This document shows, piece by piece, positions 63,324-64,000 of a DNA stretch of 64,000 nt. The notes under the pieces were generated by a model that did no database searches, was not told the DNA's origin, and saw only the letters and a list, made by a program, of their open reading frames with translations. The first letter of the stretch is position 1, and each line of letters opens with the position of its first letter. The position numbers and the translations under genes were made by a program. Origin of the DNA: Diplonema papillatum (lineage: Eukaryota; Euglenozoa; Diplonemea; Diplonemida; Diplonemidae); contig JAPJBO010000008.1 of the NCBI GenBank assembly GCA_030068145.1, positions 620,001 to 684,000 of the forward strand. The letters run 5' to 3'.

Positions 63324-64000
63324 GGGGAGGGGGGTCGAATAATAACATCTGGGAACGTGTCAGTTAGACGTTGGCGGACGATGTCCCATGCCGGGGACGG
63401 GGGTTTTGGGCCTAATTTTTTTTATGGTTTGCCCAGTGTGCGCGCGATCAGCCTGCTTGCCGGCTGATTAAATTTCGAGCCTTTTCTTTTCTTACCGGCA
63501 GACCTCGCGCAAAATCAGCCGATTTTCAACAGGTGTAAGCTTTGGCTATGCCCACGGAGGGGAATCAGCTTGGCGCACAAACCGGGTAAGTTGTGAATCA
63601 AGATGTTGTCGCAAAATCGTCTGATCGGCAGACCTTCCAAAAATCAGTTTTTCAAGTATTTATCTTTCGGCTGAAATCAGCCGCTTTGGCCCTTAGCGCG
63701 AGCACTGGGTTTGCCAGGCTGCCATGATAATATATAATTATGAGGAGAGAAAGAGAGAGAGAGACGAGTTAGAGTATCTCTCCGGGGGGTTTCTGGTCTC
63801 CTCACTTCTCTTCGCACTGCTACGGCGGGCGTAAGTCGCTCCGGAGGCGCGCTGCAGGTTGCGGCTCTGCTACAGTGAGTGGTTATGATGAGGAGTGGCT
63901 ACGGCCGGTTATTACCACCAACAATGCATTGTCAACACGAAGGATGCATACCGCTTTAGCAACCTCGAGTACCGCCGTCGATCGCGACCTCCCTTTTCGC
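63324..64000. other. No gene; fold-back words and a dispersed repeat
   Basis: 63455-63690 has scattered inverted GGCTGATT / AATCAGCC words. 63748-63870 is copy 3 of the GAGAGA-CGAGTTAGAGT repeat. Confidence 0.4.

Noticed and set aside
62943-63348. Gln-rich alternative ORF starting at an ATG at 63348
   Set aside because: Frame without the membrane segment and ending in Arg/Gln low complexity; kept only as the alternative to the anchored exon.

Overview
This is nuclear DNA of a unicellular eukaryote with an intron-containing, transposon-saturated genome. Evidence: putative host exons with GT...AG borders, secreted and Golgi-type proteins, eukaryotic-only retroelement and DNA-transposon families, many short and long inverted-repeat elements, and large simple repeats. 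No rRNA, no convincing tRNA gene, no CRISPR array and no bacterial operon were seen. The species cannot be named from the sequence alone; a protist alga (for example a chromerid or another alveolate/stramenopile) is a guess only.

Layout. 1-2657: minus-strand non-LTR retrotransposon (endonuclease plus reverse transcriptase), running off the left edge. 2821-8876: about 6 kb DNA element with ~190 bp terminal inverted repeats (TIRs), a 657-aa transposase candidate, a 326-aa companion ORF and a nested fragment of a tyrosine-recombinase (YR) retroelement. 8961-12243: a host gene on the minus strand, read as three exons with phase-0 introns and identical donors, resembling DUF2804. 12.2-18.3 kb: dispersed repeats. 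18350-19444: intact single-exon secreted protein with four Asp-box (BNR) motifs. 19.8-25.3 kb: 416-bp CT tract, tRNA-headed composite repeat, tandem repeats, an inverted-repeat element. 25.4-27.1 kb: broken methyltransferase-like gene interrupted by an 887-bp TIR element with a 7-bp target duplication. 28350-32952: a second copy of that TIR element carrying a full gag / YR / RT-RNase H retroelement. 33-42 kb: inverted-repeat elements side by side, one (38165-40084) with ~430-bp TIRs, its own gene, a 6-bp target duplication and a related empty site elsewhere in the window. 42347-63323: exons that I assign, by phase and motif, to one minus-strand glycosyltransferase (GT71-like) gene whose introns are filled with a LINE remnant, a pair of duplicated Cys/His-motif genes, a MULE fragment, a pogo-like transposon and satellites.

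How it fits together. The probable host genes (DUF2804-like, BNR protein, GT71-like) are all on the minus strand, and much of the rest is repeat sequence. Intron phases are all 0 where I can read them. Several elements are nested, which gives a relative age order: the 25826 and 28350 TIR copies are older than the YR retroelement inside the second one, and the YR fragment at 5.7-7.4 kb is younger than the 2821-8876 element. Exon borders are read by eye and need transcript support.
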